64,000 bases of DNA from contig JANQLW010000082.1 of NCBI GenBank assembly GCA_028280405.1, positions 1 through 64,000 of the forward strand. The letters run 5' to 3'. Each line of letters starts with the position of its first letter. Position 1 is the stretch's first letter. The notes under the pieces were generated by a model. That model was not told the origin of the DNA and made no database searches. It saw nothing but the letters and a program-made list of their open reading frames with translations. This DNA comes from Bacteroidales bacterium (GTDB taxonomy: Bacteria > Bacteroidota > Bacteroidia > Bacteroidales > GCA-2711565). The translations under genes and the position numbers were made by a program. Positions 33,478 to 42,599 of this stretch are shown in pieces.

Positions 33478-35286
33478 ATGAATACCCCCTATGATGAGTT
33501 TCCAAAGCGTAAAGTAGCTGTCTATATCCGTGTTTCAACTCAGGAACAAAAAATTGATGGATACGGATTAGAGTCACAAGAACGAAAACTTCTTTCTTAT
33601 ATCAACGATAATAAAGCTTTAAACTTGATTACAAAGCCCGAATGGATTTTTAAAGATGTTCATACGGGTTCGGAATTGCAAAGGCAAGGCTTGCAAAAGC
33701 TTTTACGAGCTGTTGAATTAAAAAAGTTTGATGCGGTTATTGTCTGGAAAATTGACCGACTTTCCAGAAGTCTTAAACATTTGCTTGAGATTTTTGAGAA
33801 GTTTCAAAAATATCAGGTAAGTTTTATTTCCATACAGGAGAATATTGATTTCAACGGACCAATTGGAAATCTGATCTTTCAGATTTTTGGTTCCATAGCT
33901 CAGTTTGAAAGGGAGTTAATTAAAACACGGACTTTGGCTGGGAAAATCACTTCTGCCGAGATGGGTAATTATACAGGCTCAAAGATTCCTTATGGGTATG
34001 AACCTGTGCCAAACAAATCCGGAAAGGGTAGGAGGCTTGAATTAATCAATGAAGAGAAAAAAGTTGTTGAAGATATCTTTCATTGGTATGTGTATGAAGA
34101 TTTAGGCTACAAGCAAATTGCAGACAGATTGAATGACTTTAAAATCCCCAAAGGAAAGTGTTCAAGTGGAAAAAATAAATACCTGCCCTGGAGTGCAAGG
34201 CATATTGAAAAAATTATCCCCAACCCATTATATAGAGGAGAGTTTCTAGCGAATACAAAAGATGAATACGGCAATCAGTTACCGGAGGATCAATGGACGG
34301 TTGTTGCCGTTCCTGCCTGTGTAGGTGAGTTTTTATTTTCTATGGCTCAACAAAAGCGAAAGGAACGTGTGGGTAAGACTTCAGCGAAAGATCATATTTA
34401 TTTACTGTCAAATAAATTAATTGATGTTTCTGTACCGGAACGCAAGAAGCTTTATGGGATTCCACGTTCCAAAGGCGGATATAGCTATAGAAGGTTGCAG
34501 TACACTTCAAAGGATAAGAGCCATTATCCGGTTTTTGAGATTTCAGCTTCTATGCTTGAAGAGGAAATCTGGGCAAAGCTGAAATTTGCCATGACCAATA
34601 CTAAAGAGTTCATCAAAAGGTATTTGGCAATGGAGAAGTTAAATAAAACCTATCTTGATAGCAGGCAGGAAGAATTGACCTCTTTAAGGGAACGGTTAAT
34701 GAATACGGAACTGGAAACAGCTCGAATAGAAAAAGCTTATGAACAAGGTGTTTACAGTATTGAAAAAATGAATGCAAAAATGACGGAAGTTTCAAAGAAG
34801 ACTTCTCAAATTGAACAGCAAATCTTAGAGATTGAAGATGAACTCAAAATGATAAGTTTTAAGGATAGGGAAATTACTAATCTTCACAAAACTGCTGAAC
34901 AGGTAAAATACAATATCGATAATTTTTCAAGAAAGCAGAAAAAAATGATGATTGATATTTGTATCGACCGCATTGAAGTTGACCGAAAGGAAATCCCATC
35001 CAATGGAGTACAAAAAAAGTGGCATCGTACTGTAACGGTTTATTTCCGGTTCGACCCCGAACGGATTTCTTCGGACTTGGGAGATGGTAGAACCCGAAAA
35101 CATCTCAATAAAGCCGAAAAAAGAGACTCAAAACCGAAAAATGGTTCATCTGGTGTACAAGGTGGTCGTTCGTGTACTTTCTTCACTTGTGAATATCAAG
35201 TGAAAAATGTTCTAGAGATGAATTTGAACAAAGTAATTTATAAAACTTCACTGGAAGAAGTAAGTAATGATTTGAGTTCGTTATGA
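33478..35286 (+). CDS. Large serine recombinase
   Basis: 602 residues. The resolvase domain starts KVAVYIRVSTQEQ with catalytic Ser20; WKIDRLSRSLKH carries the conserved arginines, and FQIFGSIAQFERELI is the long E helix. The recombinase domain follows (PYGYE…LNDFKIPKGK), then a coiled-coil around 390-470. The usual zinc-ribbon cysteines after LLSNKLIDVSVPERKK are missing. The C-terminus contains GGRSCTFFTCEYQV, a segment repeated in an orphan 3' fragment at 38828. It probably mobilises a nested segment of the element. Confidence 0.88.
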   Translation: MNTPYDEFPKRKVAVYIRVSTQEQKIDGYGLESQERKLLSYINDNKALNLITKPEWIFKDVHTGSELQRQGLQKLLRAVELKKFDAVIVWKIDRLSRSLKHLLEIFEKFQKYQVSFISIQENIDFNGPIGNLIFQIFGSIAQFERELIKTRTLAGKITSAEMGNYTGSKIPYGYEPVPNKSGKGRRLELINEEKKVVEDIFHWYVYEDLGYKQIADRLNDFKIPKGKCSSGKNKYLPWSARHIEKIIPNPLYRGEFLANTKDEYGNQLPEDQWTVVAVPACVGEFLFSMAQQKRKERVGKTSAKDHIYLLSNKLIDVSVPERKKLYGIPRSKGGYSYRRLQYTSKDKSHYPVFEISASMLEEEIWAKLKFAMTNTKEFIKRYLAMEKLNKTYLDSRQEELTSLRERLMNTELETARIEKAYEQGVYSIEKMNAKMTEVSKKTSQIEQQILEIEDELKMISFKDREITNLHKTAEQVKYNIDNFSRKQKKMMIDICIDRIEVDRKEIPSNGVQKKWHRTVTVYFRFDPERISSDLGDGRTRKHLNKAEKRDSKPKNGSSGVQGGRSCTFFTCEYQVKNVLEMNLNKVIYKTSLEEVSNDLSSL

Positions 35287-35483
35287 ATCTTTTTTTCTAC
35301 TAGATTTATTTTTCCCCAAGTTTCTATATAGATTTCAGCTTCTTTTTTAGAGATTATATTTAAATCCTTTTGAAGTAATGCTAATTGAGCCATAACTTTG
35401 GGATTGTTTTTGTCTGGATATACACATTTAAAAGTGAGTGTGTTTCCACGATTACTTGTTAATTTTCGAATGGGCTTTTTCAT
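35238..35483 (-). CDS. Small protein of the SNRGN family (opposite strand)
   Basis: 81 residues: MKKPIRKLTSNRGNTLTFKCVYPDK followed by a helical, lysine-rich tail. The first 25 residues resemble those of the 33265 protein. It overlaps the recombinase 3' end by 49 bp on the other strand. Unknown function. Confidence 0.5.
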   Translation of the reverse strand: MKKPIRKLTSNRGNTLTFKCVYPDKNNPKVMAQLALLQKDLNIISKKEAEIYIETWGKINLVEKKIHNELKSLLTSSSEVL

Positions 35484-35520
35484 AAGAGATGGGGTAAAAA
35501 TGTTCCCACCTTCTTCTTTT

Positions 35521-35584
35521 TTACGATGAATTTAAATCCTTAATTTTTTGTACATATCGCAAATCTTCTTTAATTTCATCGTAA
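35521..35584. promoter_or_regulatory. Inverted repeat upstream of gajA
   Basis: TTACGATGAATTTAAA (35521-35536) and TTTAATTTCATCGTAA (35569-35584) are inverses with one mismatch across a 32-bp spacer. The pair lies 34 bp before the gajA ATG and may be an operator or recombination site. Confidence 0.45.
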
Positions 35585-35617
35585 CTTAATTAAGATGTTA
35601 ATTATAAATTCTTTAGC

Positions 35618-37243
35618 ATGAAAATAAGAAGACTAGTAGTTAATAATTTCAGAGGAATAAAAAAATTGGAATGGACTCCTGAAGACGATAATCTCATCTG
35701 CCTTATTGGTCATGGAGATTCAACAAAATCCTCAATACTTGCCTCAATAGAGTTTGCATTGTTTCCTCATTGGAACCTTAAATTAACAGATGCTGATTTT
35801 TACGAATGTAAGCCCGTACAAAACCCGATATACATAGAATTAATCATCGGAGATGTAACAAATTCTGAAATTCTACATGATCCTCTTTTTAGTACTGCAG
35901 GAAGATATTGGGATTCTGAAAATAAATGTTTGGTGAATTCAAGTGAAGCTGAAGGGAAAGAACTGGTTCTACAAATTATCTTTAGGGCAGATGAAACACT
36001 TGAACCAACCTGGTTTATATCAAATGAATCAGGAGTAGAGGAAGTAATGAAACAAGGAAAAAGAGCTTTGTTTAATATGACAAGATTTGATGATAAGTCC
36101 GAACGAAATTTTAAATGGGGCTATAACACAATGTTGTCTAAAATAACTGAGAAAAACGGACAAAAAGAAATAAAAAGTGTTTTAGCTGAAGCAGGAAGAA
36201 GTGCTAGAGAAAATTTTGATGAAAATAAACTTGATTCAGATTTTCATGATAGTTCTAGGATTGTTTCAGAAGAAGCTAAAATTTGGGGCGCAGGACATAA
36301 ATCAATAAAACCATTTTTAGATGTTTTTTCAGCTGAAGCTTTATGCTTGAATGATGAGAATAATATTCCGATCCATATGATGGGGGCTGGGAGTAAAAAG
36401 CTGATTTTAATAGCAATGGCAAAATATCTTTTTTCTAATGATGAAATCCCTGAAGGACACATATTGTTAATGGATGAATTGGAGAATGGATTAGAACCTC
36501 ATAGGCTAATACATGTAATTTTTTCGTTAAATGAGATTTCTAAACAATTCGGGTCTCAAATTATTATTTCTTCACATTCTCCAATTGTTTTAAAGGAAAT
36601 TGCAGGAGATGGTACATATAGAGTAATAAATATAAATAATGAAATTCGAATAGTTAAACTAGATCCAGAAAGCAATGGTGCAATCAGAACCAATCCCGAA
36701 GGATTTTTCCTGAAAAAAATAGTTATTTGTGAAGGAAAAACAGAGATAGGTTTATTAAGAGCTTTGAAAAAGAAGTGGGTACAGAACCATGCAATGGCTC
36801 CTGAACATCTTGGGGCTTATTTTATTTTAGGAGAAGGAAGCAAAGCACCTCAATATATTGAAATTTTTACTCGATTTAACTATGAAATATGTGTTTATCG
36901 GGATAGTGATGTTCAACAGTCCTTACCTTCTGGAACAGCTGATTTTAAGTACCAAGGAACCATAAATACAGAGCAAGCCATATGTAAGGACGCTCCAAAT
37001 GATTTAATATCTAATATCATTTCATTTTGTGAAGAAAATGGAAAAACAAATGTTCCAAAACAGGATACGTTTGATAGCAATTACAGAGAAGCACTGGCAG
37101 ATTTCTTACACAGAGAAGATGTTTTTAGAAGAATTGACCGAGGAGAAATCTTAGGAGATATGGTATTCCCCTATCTAGAGCAGATGAGAGACTCTGATTT
37201 TTTAAGTACCATAGGTGACATTGAACAATGGATTTATAGCTAA
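35618..37243 (+). CDS. gajA: Gabija protein GajA (OLD-family ATPase/TOPRIM nuclease)
   Basis: 541 residues. An ABC-type ATPase domain has Walker A GHGDSTKS (31-38), a signature-like region GAGSKKLILIAMAKY and Walker B ILLMDELENGLEP (282-294) with a switch His in SSHSP. A TOPRIM nuclease domain begins KKIVICEGKTEI (Glu372) and includes the acidic DSD of VYRDSDV. ATPase plus TOPRIM followed by a UvrD-like helicase is the Gabija arrangement, and the sizes fit. GajA nicks DNA when nucleotides are depleted during infection. The helicase gene follows 7 bp after the stop. Confidence 0.85.
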   Translation: MKIRRLVVNNFRGIKKLEWTPEDDNLICLIGHGDSTKSSILASIEFALFPHWNLKLTDADFYECKPVQNPIYIELIIGDVTNSEILHDPLFSTAGRYWDSENKCLVNSSEAEGKELVLQIIFRADETLEPTWFISNESGVEEVMKQGKRALFNMTRFDDKSERNFKWGYNTMLSKITEKNGQKEIKSVLAEAGRSARENFDENKLDSDFHDSSRIVSEEAKIWGAGHKSIKPFLDVFSAEALCLNDENNIPIHMMGAGSKKLILIAMAKYLFSNDEIPEGHILLMDELENGLEPHRLIHVIFSLNEISKQFGSQIIISSHSPIVLKEIAGDGTYRVININNEIRIVKLDPESNGAIRTNPEGFFLKKIVICEGKTEIGLLRALKKKWVQNHAMAPEHLGAYFILGEGSKAPQYIEIFTRFNYEICVYRDSDVQQSLPSGTADFKYQGTINTEQAICKDAPNDLISNIISFCEENGKTNVPKQDTFDSNYREALADFLHREDVFRRIDRGEILGDMVFPYLEQMRDSDFLSTIGDIEQWIYS

Positions 37244-37250
37244 AAATATT

Positions 37251-38735
37251 ATGGCAAAGCGTGAATACATAATTGCACCTGCTGGACATGGAAAAACTGA
37301 ACAAATAACAAATTTTGTTTTAAACAATCCAGCTAAAAAAGTACTTGTTCTCACTCATACAAACGCTGGTGTTAGTACATTGATGAAAAGGTTTAGAAAA
37401 TATGAAATACCTTCAAATAAATATGATATTTCAACAATTGATTCGTTTTCTATTAAGTATGCAATGGCATACTCTTCGCGATCAGGCATAAACAAGAATC
37501 CAACAACAAATTCTGAATATGATTTATGTAGACGAGGAGTTATTAGTGTTTTCGACCTTGCTTTTCTTCAGGGCTTTTTACAAGCAAGATATTCACTCAT
37601 TGTTATTGATGAATATCAAGACTGTACTGATATTCAACACGAATTTATTTTAAAATTATCAGAAAATGTGGATTGCATAGCTCTTGGTGATCCGATGCAA
37701 GGAATTTTCAATTTTGGGGGGAATAATTTAGTTGGTTGGCAAGATATACGATCAAACTATGATCAGCACGAAATAAGTTTAGAAATTCCCTATAGATGGC
37801 ACAATGGAAATGAGGCATTAGGTAGATGGTTAAGTGATGCTCGAAATAAACTTCAGAATGGGGATGAGTTGATATTTGAAGGTGGGAATATTCAGTTTTC
37901 TGAAACCTCCCTATTTCAAGAGAAAATTTCCCCTATATTTAGATGTATCAATGATACTGAAGAACTTCTGTTTGTTGTGAAGGACGATAGTGCTACTGGA
38001 GCAATGAAAAAGAAATTTGCTCAATATTTTAATGGATTACTTCAGGTAGTGGATGCTTTAGATTTTTCCTTGTTTTATAAATTTCTAAATAAGGTGGAAT
38101 CTGATCAACACAAAACAGTTTTTGATGCACTAATGCTTTTTTTAGAAAACTGCATGACAAAAACGAGTCATTTTAAAAACCCAATTGAGACTAAGATAAA
38201 AAAGTTGTGGGACGAACCTTCTCCTAAGTCAATTCCTGATATTCGAAATAAGACATTTACAATTAGAGATATCCCTAGGAAGAAAAAAATGACGAGATTA
38301 TATTGGTATTTTCTAAACGTACTTGAGTTTAAGGGACGAGAAAGAGCAATTGCTTTACTTCAATTAATGCAAGCCCTAGAGAAATTTATTAAAATATATG
38401 ATAGCAATTCAAAAGGATTTATATATCGAAGAGATATTTGGGATTCAGCTAAAAATGCTCTAACTCTATACATCAGGAATTATGAAGAAACTGAATCGTT
38501 GGAAGATTTTGGAAGAAAAATAAGACAAAGAATTTCTTTTATGGGAAGGGGGTTTAAGATAGTTGTAGGGACAACGCTTTTAACCAAAGGATTAGAATTT
38601 GATCAGGTGATTATAAATAAACCTGAAGAATTTGAGGCTAAACATCTGTATGTAGCTTTGAGTCGAGCAAAGTCTGGTATTACAATACTAGGAGAGACAA
38701 ATCGAATTCAATTATCTGTTCCTGAAAACCTATAA
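37251..38735 (+). CDS. gajB: Gabija protein GajB (UvrD/Rep-like helicase)
   Basis: 494 residues from ATG 37251; the frame extends 12 codons upstream into gajA. Helicase motifs: I APAGHGKT (9-16), Ia LTHTNAGV, II LIVIDEYQDC, III ALGDPMQGIFNFGG, V/VI TKGLEFDQVIIN and YVALSRAKSG. This is a superfamily 1 helicase of the size of known GajB. It pairs with GajA in phage defence. A terminator follows at 38785. Confidence 0.85.
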   Translation: MAKREYIIAPAGHGKTEQITNFVLNNPAKKVLVLTHTNAGVSTLMKRFRKYEIPSNKYDISTIDSFSIKYAMAYSSRSGINKNPTTNSEYDLCRRGVISVFDLAFLQGFLQARYSLIVIDEYQDCTDIQHEFILKLSENVDCIALGDPMQGIFNFGGNNLVGWQDIRSNYDQHEISLEIPYRWHNGNEALGRWLSDARNKLQNGDELIFEGGNIQFSETSLFQEKISPIFRCINDTEELLFVVKDDSATGAMKKKFAQYFNGLLQVVDALDFSLFYKFLNKVESDQHKTVFDALMLFLENCMTKTSHFKNPIETKIKKLWDEPSPKSIPDIRNKTFTIRDIPRKKKMTRLYWYFLNVLEFKGRERAIALLQLMQALEKFIKIYDSNSKGFIYRRDIWDSAKNALTLYIRNYEETESLEDFGRKIRQRISFMGRGFKIVVGTTLLTKGLEFDQVIINKPEEFEAKHLYVALSRAKSGITILGETNRIQLSVPENL

Positions 38736-38784
38736 GAATTTATTAAAAACATTTCTTGAGATCACCTCTTTCTGCTATAAAAAC

Positions 38785-38809
38785 ACACCCCGTTTTCAGA
38801 CTGGGGTGT
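38785..38809 (+). terminator. Terminator-like hairpin after gajB
   Basis: ACACCCC and GGGGTGT form a 7-bp stem with an 11-base loop. The T-run is poor, so termination may be partial. Confidence 0.5.
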
Positions 38810-38827
38810 ATTGTATCTGAATGATAC

Positions 38828-38977
38828 TTCTGTGGTGAAGAAGGTGGTGGTTCGTGTACTTTTTTCCGATGCAAATATCACATTGGCAATAAGCTGAAAA
38901 TAAGCAAAGAAAAAGTAATCTATAGAACAATTCTTAATGAAGAATTGATTTCGCTACAAAATATTTCAGACTATTGA
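38828..38977 (+). pseudogene. Orphan 3' end of a second serine recombinase
   Basis: The frame ending TGA at 38975-38977 encodes GGGSCTFFRCKYHIGN…KVIYRTILNEELISL, matching the C-terminus of the 33478 recombinase (GGRSCTFFTCEYQVKN…KVIYKTSLEEVSNDL). The DNA also matches at GGTTCGTGTACTTTTTTC. No upstream part remains. It marks the right edge of the Gabija insert. Confidence 0.75.
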
Positions 38978-39014
38978 CTTTTTAGTGTAAAAAAGCCATC
39001 GGCAAAAATCTGCC

Positions 39015-39042
39015 CGGATACGCATTGCGCATCCGTTTTTTT
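39015..39042 (+). terminator. Rho-independent terminator after the recombinase remnant
   Basis: CGGATACGC-ATT-GCGCATCCG with a run of seven T. Confidence 0.8.
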
Positions 39043-39058
39043 AATATTTATTTTTCCC

Positions 39059-39277
39059 ATGAAAAAACAAATAAAAATAAACAAAACCATCACTGCCGAA
39101 AAAACCCAATTAGGAGAAGGAGCAATTCTTCTACTTGAAAAAGCAACACCTCCAATTATTCAACTTATACGAAGAAATTACAAAAAAGATCCGACTTGTG
39201 TTAGCGGTGATATAGATTTTTTATTTGAATTTGAAGGAACCGGAATTTCAGAAGATGATCGTTACTATTACTGGTGA
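39059..39277 (+). CDS. Small protein of unknown function
   Basis: 72 residues: lysine-rich start, a helical middle (GEGAILLLEKATPPIIQLIRRNY), an acidic, aromatic end (FEFEGTGISEDDRYYYW). It follows the recombinase remnant and its terminator. No family recognised. Confidence 0.5.
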   Translation: MKKQIKINKTITAEKTQLGEGAILLLEKATPPIIQLIRRNYKKDPTCVSGDIDFLFEFEGTGISEDDRYYYW

Positions 39278-39326
39278 AAAAATCATTTGATCTTGAAATA
39301 TAATTTGTTTTATTTTAGCTTAGCTA

Positions 39327-39761
39327 TTAAGTGAGAATATTGTTTTTAATTTCAAATAGAATATTACCCAGTTTTTTGTCCCTTAATTTTTTAGAATTTA
39401 TTTCACATTGCCAAATTTCTATTACTTTCCAATTTAGTTCTCTGAGTTGAGAAATTTTAAGTTTATCCCTTTCTTGCGTGGCTTTTATTTTGTTTTCCCA
39501 AAAAGCTTTATTTGTTTCGGGTAGTTTTGATCTTTTACATCCTTTATGCCCATGCCAAAAGCAGCCATTGACAAATATTACAGTTTTATATTTAGGAAGA
39601 ACAATATCAGGAGAGCCAGGTAAGGATTTGACATTTTTTCGATACCTCAAACCATTTGCAAATAAATATTTTCTAACCAAAATTTCCGGTTTAGTTTCTT
39701 TACCAGAGATTTTGGACATGATATCCGATCTTTTTTTAGTAGAAAAAATATCACTCATCAC
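39327..39761 (-). CDS. vsr: Very short patch repair-type endonuclease (Vsr)
   Basis: 144 residues with the Vsr hallmarks: KKRSDIMSKISGKETKPE at the start, catalytic Asp in LPGSPDIVLPKYK (about Asp52), and the zinc/active-site segment VNGCFWHGHKGCK. Vsr nicks at T:G mismatches created by deamination of 5-methylcytosine, and similar enzymes act as restriction nucleases. It is the last gene of a leftward operon with a C5 methyltransferase, which fits either role. It overlaps the upstream gene by 11 bp. Confidence 0.92.
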   Translation of the reverse strand: MMSDIFSTKKRSDIMSKISGKETKPEILVRKYLFANGLRYRKNVKSLPGSPDIVLPKYKTVIFVNGCFWHGHKGCKRSKLPETNKAFWENKIKATQERDKLKISQLRELNWKVIEIWQCEINSKKLRDKKLGNILFEIKNNILT

Positions 39762-40218
39762 TTTCTTCTCTCATATTTATTGCTTGTTGATACATGAAAT
39801 AAATGTCTTTACACATAATATTTTTTGGTAATATGTGAAATATGAACGCATCTATTTCTTCCAAGACCTCTTCAATTTCGTCATCAGTTTTTTCATCAAA
39901 TAATCCTAGTAATAACTCAAAAAAATTCATCAATCCGATTTTATCAATTTTTTTAAGTTCATAAATAAATTCACCTTGAGTATCGAAATCTACACTTGTT
40001 GATTTGAAATGTTTAGCTAGCCTACTAAGCCTTTCTCCAATGAATAATGCATGTAAATATTCATTGATTATATTTTCCGTTGAGGAAAAAAACATTATGG
40101 TTCTTTTTCTAAGATGAAGTTTTAAACTTGAACTATTTTCAAGATTAAGTATTTTTAATCTCAGCGAGTCGATATTTTGATGAGTAATTTCATCATTTAA
40201 ATTAATATGAGTTGCCAT
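39751..40218 (-). CDS. Unknown helical protein in the methyltransferase operon
   Basis: 155 residues, predominantly helical with a very acidic segment (FDEKTDDEIEEVLEEIDAF). No recognised family. It is tightly placed between the methyltransferase gene and vsr, so it is probably a component of the same system. Confidence 0.75.
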   Translation of the reverse strand: MATHINLNDEITHQNIDSLRLKILNLENSSSLKLHLRKRTIMFFSSTENIINEYLHALFIGERLSRLAKHFKSTSVDFDTQGEFIYELKKIDKIGLMNFFELLLGLFDEKTDDEIEEVLEEIDAFIFHILPKNIMCKDIYFMYQQAINMREESDE

Positions 40219-40219
40219 T

Positions 40220-41260
40220 TCAATTATTTAGTGATAAATCTAGGTGATTTTTAATATTTAAGGATTGTACATAACTAAATTGAGGAGGTAATGCATTCCC
40301 GATAAGCAATGCTAAAGCTGATATGGGTATATCTATTGGTATTTGGTAATGCTCAGGAAATGATTGTAATAAAGATGCTTCTCTTGGTGTTAACACCCTA
40401 TCCTGTTCCGGGTGCAGAAATCTTCCTTTTGATGGATTTAAACACCCTCCGGTAATAGTAGTTGAATAATCATCCCATCTTAATCTTCCATAAACATCAT
40501 TAAAGCCAACACCATCTTTTTGGTGACATTTCAACCAATACTTTTGGGGTAGATCTTTCCAACTTCCACCATTATGAGGCGTAATCCTTATTCTTTCCAT
40601 AACTTTTGGAGTGTGTTTGGTTTTGCTTTTGTGCAATGGGTCAGAAGATTTCTCCGGGTGCTCTAAATGGCCAATTACATCTCTAACAGTTTTCATCAGA
40701 TTATCACCTTTTGCTACTTTAATATTACTGTTCAATATACCTACCATTACCAAACGTTTTCGACTTTGAGGAACTCCATAATCTTTAACATTGACTACTT
40801 GAACATCAGGATTGTATCCTAGTATGCGTAACTCTCTTACAACTTCCTTAAATAGAGCATAGTCTTTAAGAGCCGGAACATTTTCCATCATGATGGCGAA
40901 AGGTTTTAATTCTTTAACGAACCTAAAGTATTCTAGAACCAAATCATTTCTTTTATCACTTACACAAGATTGCCTATTTAAACGTCTAATAGACGAAAAT
41001 CCTTGACATGGCGGGCAACCTGCGAGCAAGTGTAAAGGTTCTCCATTTAATATTTTTTTTATTTGACTAGTATTTATCTCTCTAATATTCTTATCTATAA
41101 TGTTGGTATTGGGATGGTTTAGTTTATAAGCTTTAATTGCAATTGGTTCAATTTCAATAGCAACTTTTGTTGAAAAACCAGCTTGATGCATCCCTTGGGT
41201 TAGCCCACCCATCCCAGAGAACAAATCAATTGCATTGTATGTATTTCGTCTTTTATTCAT
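40220..41260 (-). CDS. C5-cytosine DNA methyltransferase
   Basis: 346 residues with motifs in order: I DLFSGMGGL (12-20), IV GCPPCQGFS (81-89, catalytic Cys85), VI MMENVPA (Glu126), VIII region QSRKRLVMVG, and IX/X at the end (LTPREASLLQSFPEHY, LIGNALPPQ). A complete Dcm-type enzyme. It probably protects the element or host DNA at a sequence that cannot be read from the protein. Its start overlaps the end of the receiver-like gene by 8 bp. Confidence 0.92.
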   Translation of the reverse strand: MNKRRNTYNAIDLFSGMGGLTQGMHQAGFSTKVAIEIEPIAIKAYKLNHPNTNIIDKNIREINTSQIKKILNGEPLHLLAGCPPCQGFSSIRRLNRQSCVSDKRNDLVLEYFRFVKELKPFAIMMENVPALKDYALFKEVVRELRILGYNPDVQVVNVKDYGVPQSRKRLVMVGILNSNIKVAKGDNLMKTVRDVIGHLEHPEKSSDPLHKSKTKHTPKVMERIRITPHNGGSWKDLPQKYWLKCHQKDGVGFNDVYGRLRWDDYSTTITGGCLNPSKGRFLHPEQDRVLTPREASLLQSFPEHYQIPIDIPISALALLIGNALPPQFSYVQSLNIKNHLDLSLNN

Positions 41261-42593
41261 TATTAATACCTTTTATCAGACCAGCTAAATGTCTCTGTAA
41301 AGAAGGTGAAAAATCAGCAACACCCAAATCAGTTATATTTTTTAAAGAGAATTGTATTAAGGGTGTTAAGAACGGTTCCGAAATCCTTTTACGTCCTACT
41401 CCATCAAATTGTTCCAATTGAGAATATTTTAGTGGAGATTTTGTATCTACTTTTTGTGGTTTTTTAACTTCAAATGAAGTTACTTCTTTTGGTGAAAGTA
41501 TATAATCTTCCATTTCACCATTATTTTGGAATAATCCTGGTAAAAAGGTTATGTTTTCAATCTGTTTTGGATTTATTATTGATGAAATTGAGAAATTGTT
41601 GCGTGTTCCAGATTTAGTATAATTTTTCAACCTGTTTATTATCTTATCATCACTTGATTTATAGAGAGGTATCACAGATAAAAATCCTAAATTTTTTTGC
41701 CAAAATTTATTTAGATGGCAATCAGAAGAAATAACTAAGAATAATTGCCCATTACCTTTAAAGGAAATAATATCTCCTTTCCTCACAATGTCATCTTCAG
41801 GTTGATGATATAATCTAAATGCCCAAATCTTCTTTAATAATTCATTATCAATTTTGTCATCCCAATTAACTGAGGGAAGATCACTAAAGCCTATTGAAAT
41901 TAATTTTGATCTTGCTTTTTCAGATATAATTTCAGCTAAATCAAGCGAAGAAATTTCTCTCTTATTATTACCCACTTTCTCTCCAAATTGACTTATAAAC
42001 TGTTCAAATGAAAGTCTTCCCAGATTACTTAAAACATTGTTTAGAGAGTCTAAAGTTTTTTGTTTCAACTCATTGCAGTACTTAAAGGAAAAGTTTCTTT
42101 CTAGCCGGTCATTTATTTCTTTTTGGAGTAATTCATATGAATCATTATCACTTTTAACTAATGAAAACAAACGACTGTTATAGTAATCTTCAAATTTCTT
42201 AGTTTTTAAAATAGTATCAATATTTTCTTTTATATTGTCTGTATAAACTGCGACAAGGCAGTATGTATTTTGAAGAATCTCCAGTAAATTATTCTCTTGA
42301 TCATCATCAGTTGTCCCAACATCCCAATCAAAAATAATTATATCAGGAGTAAAGATATTTTCTGCTAAGTAATTCAAATAAAATGAAGGGGTTTTAAAAC
42401 CAAATACAGAATATGTATTTTCACTTATAATTTTCTTTGTCAATTCAAGTAAATTAGTATCTTCCCATTTACTTTCGTCATTCAATAGAAATCGAATGTT
42501 GTTTTCATTTAGTAGTTTGGTCTCATCCATCTCATTCTGAAAATGATGAGCAGGTAGTTTATCATCTAATATACAAACACAATATTTTCCCAT
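41253..42593 (-). CDS. Receiver-like response-regulator protein
   Basis: 446 residues. The N-terminal ~150 look like a divergent receiver: acidic pair in CILDDK (10-11), candidate phospho-Asp in IIIFDWDVG (89 or 91), Thr118 in VAVYTDN, Lys147 in FSLVKSD. The remaining 300 residues are an unknown output domain, without an obvious DNA-binding fold. It follows the dual GHKL ATPase gene by 6 bp, so a phosphorelay or regulatory pair is plausible. Confidence 0.65.
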   Translation of the reverse strand: MGKYCVCILDDKLPAHHFQNEMDETKLLNENNIRFLLNDESKWEDTNLLELTKKIISENTYSVFGFKTPSFYLNYLAENIFTPDIIIFDWDVGTTDDDQENNLLEILQNTYCLVAVYTDNIKENIDTILKTKKFEDYYNSRLFSLVKSDNDSYELLQKEINDRLERNFSFKYCNELKQKTLDSLNNVLSNLGRLSFEQFISQFGEKVGNNKREISSLDLAEIISEKARSKLISIGFSDLPSVNWDDKIDNELLKKIWAFRLYHQPEDDIVRKGDIISFKGNGQLFLVISSDCHLNKFWQKNLGFLSVIPLYKSSDDKIINRLKNYTKSGTRNNFSISSIINPKQIENITFLPGLFQNNGEMEDYILSPKEVTSFEVKKPQKVDTKSPLKYSQLEQFDGVGRKRISEPFLTPLIQFSLKNITDLGVADFSPSLQRHLAGLIKGINNE

Positions 42594-42599
42594 CTGAAT

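Noticed and set aside
35618..38735. PARIS or Septu defence system
   Set aside because: TOPRIM is fused to the ATPase and the partner is a UvrD-like helicase, which is the Gabija layout; PARIS has a separate TOPRIM protein and Septu an HNH partner.
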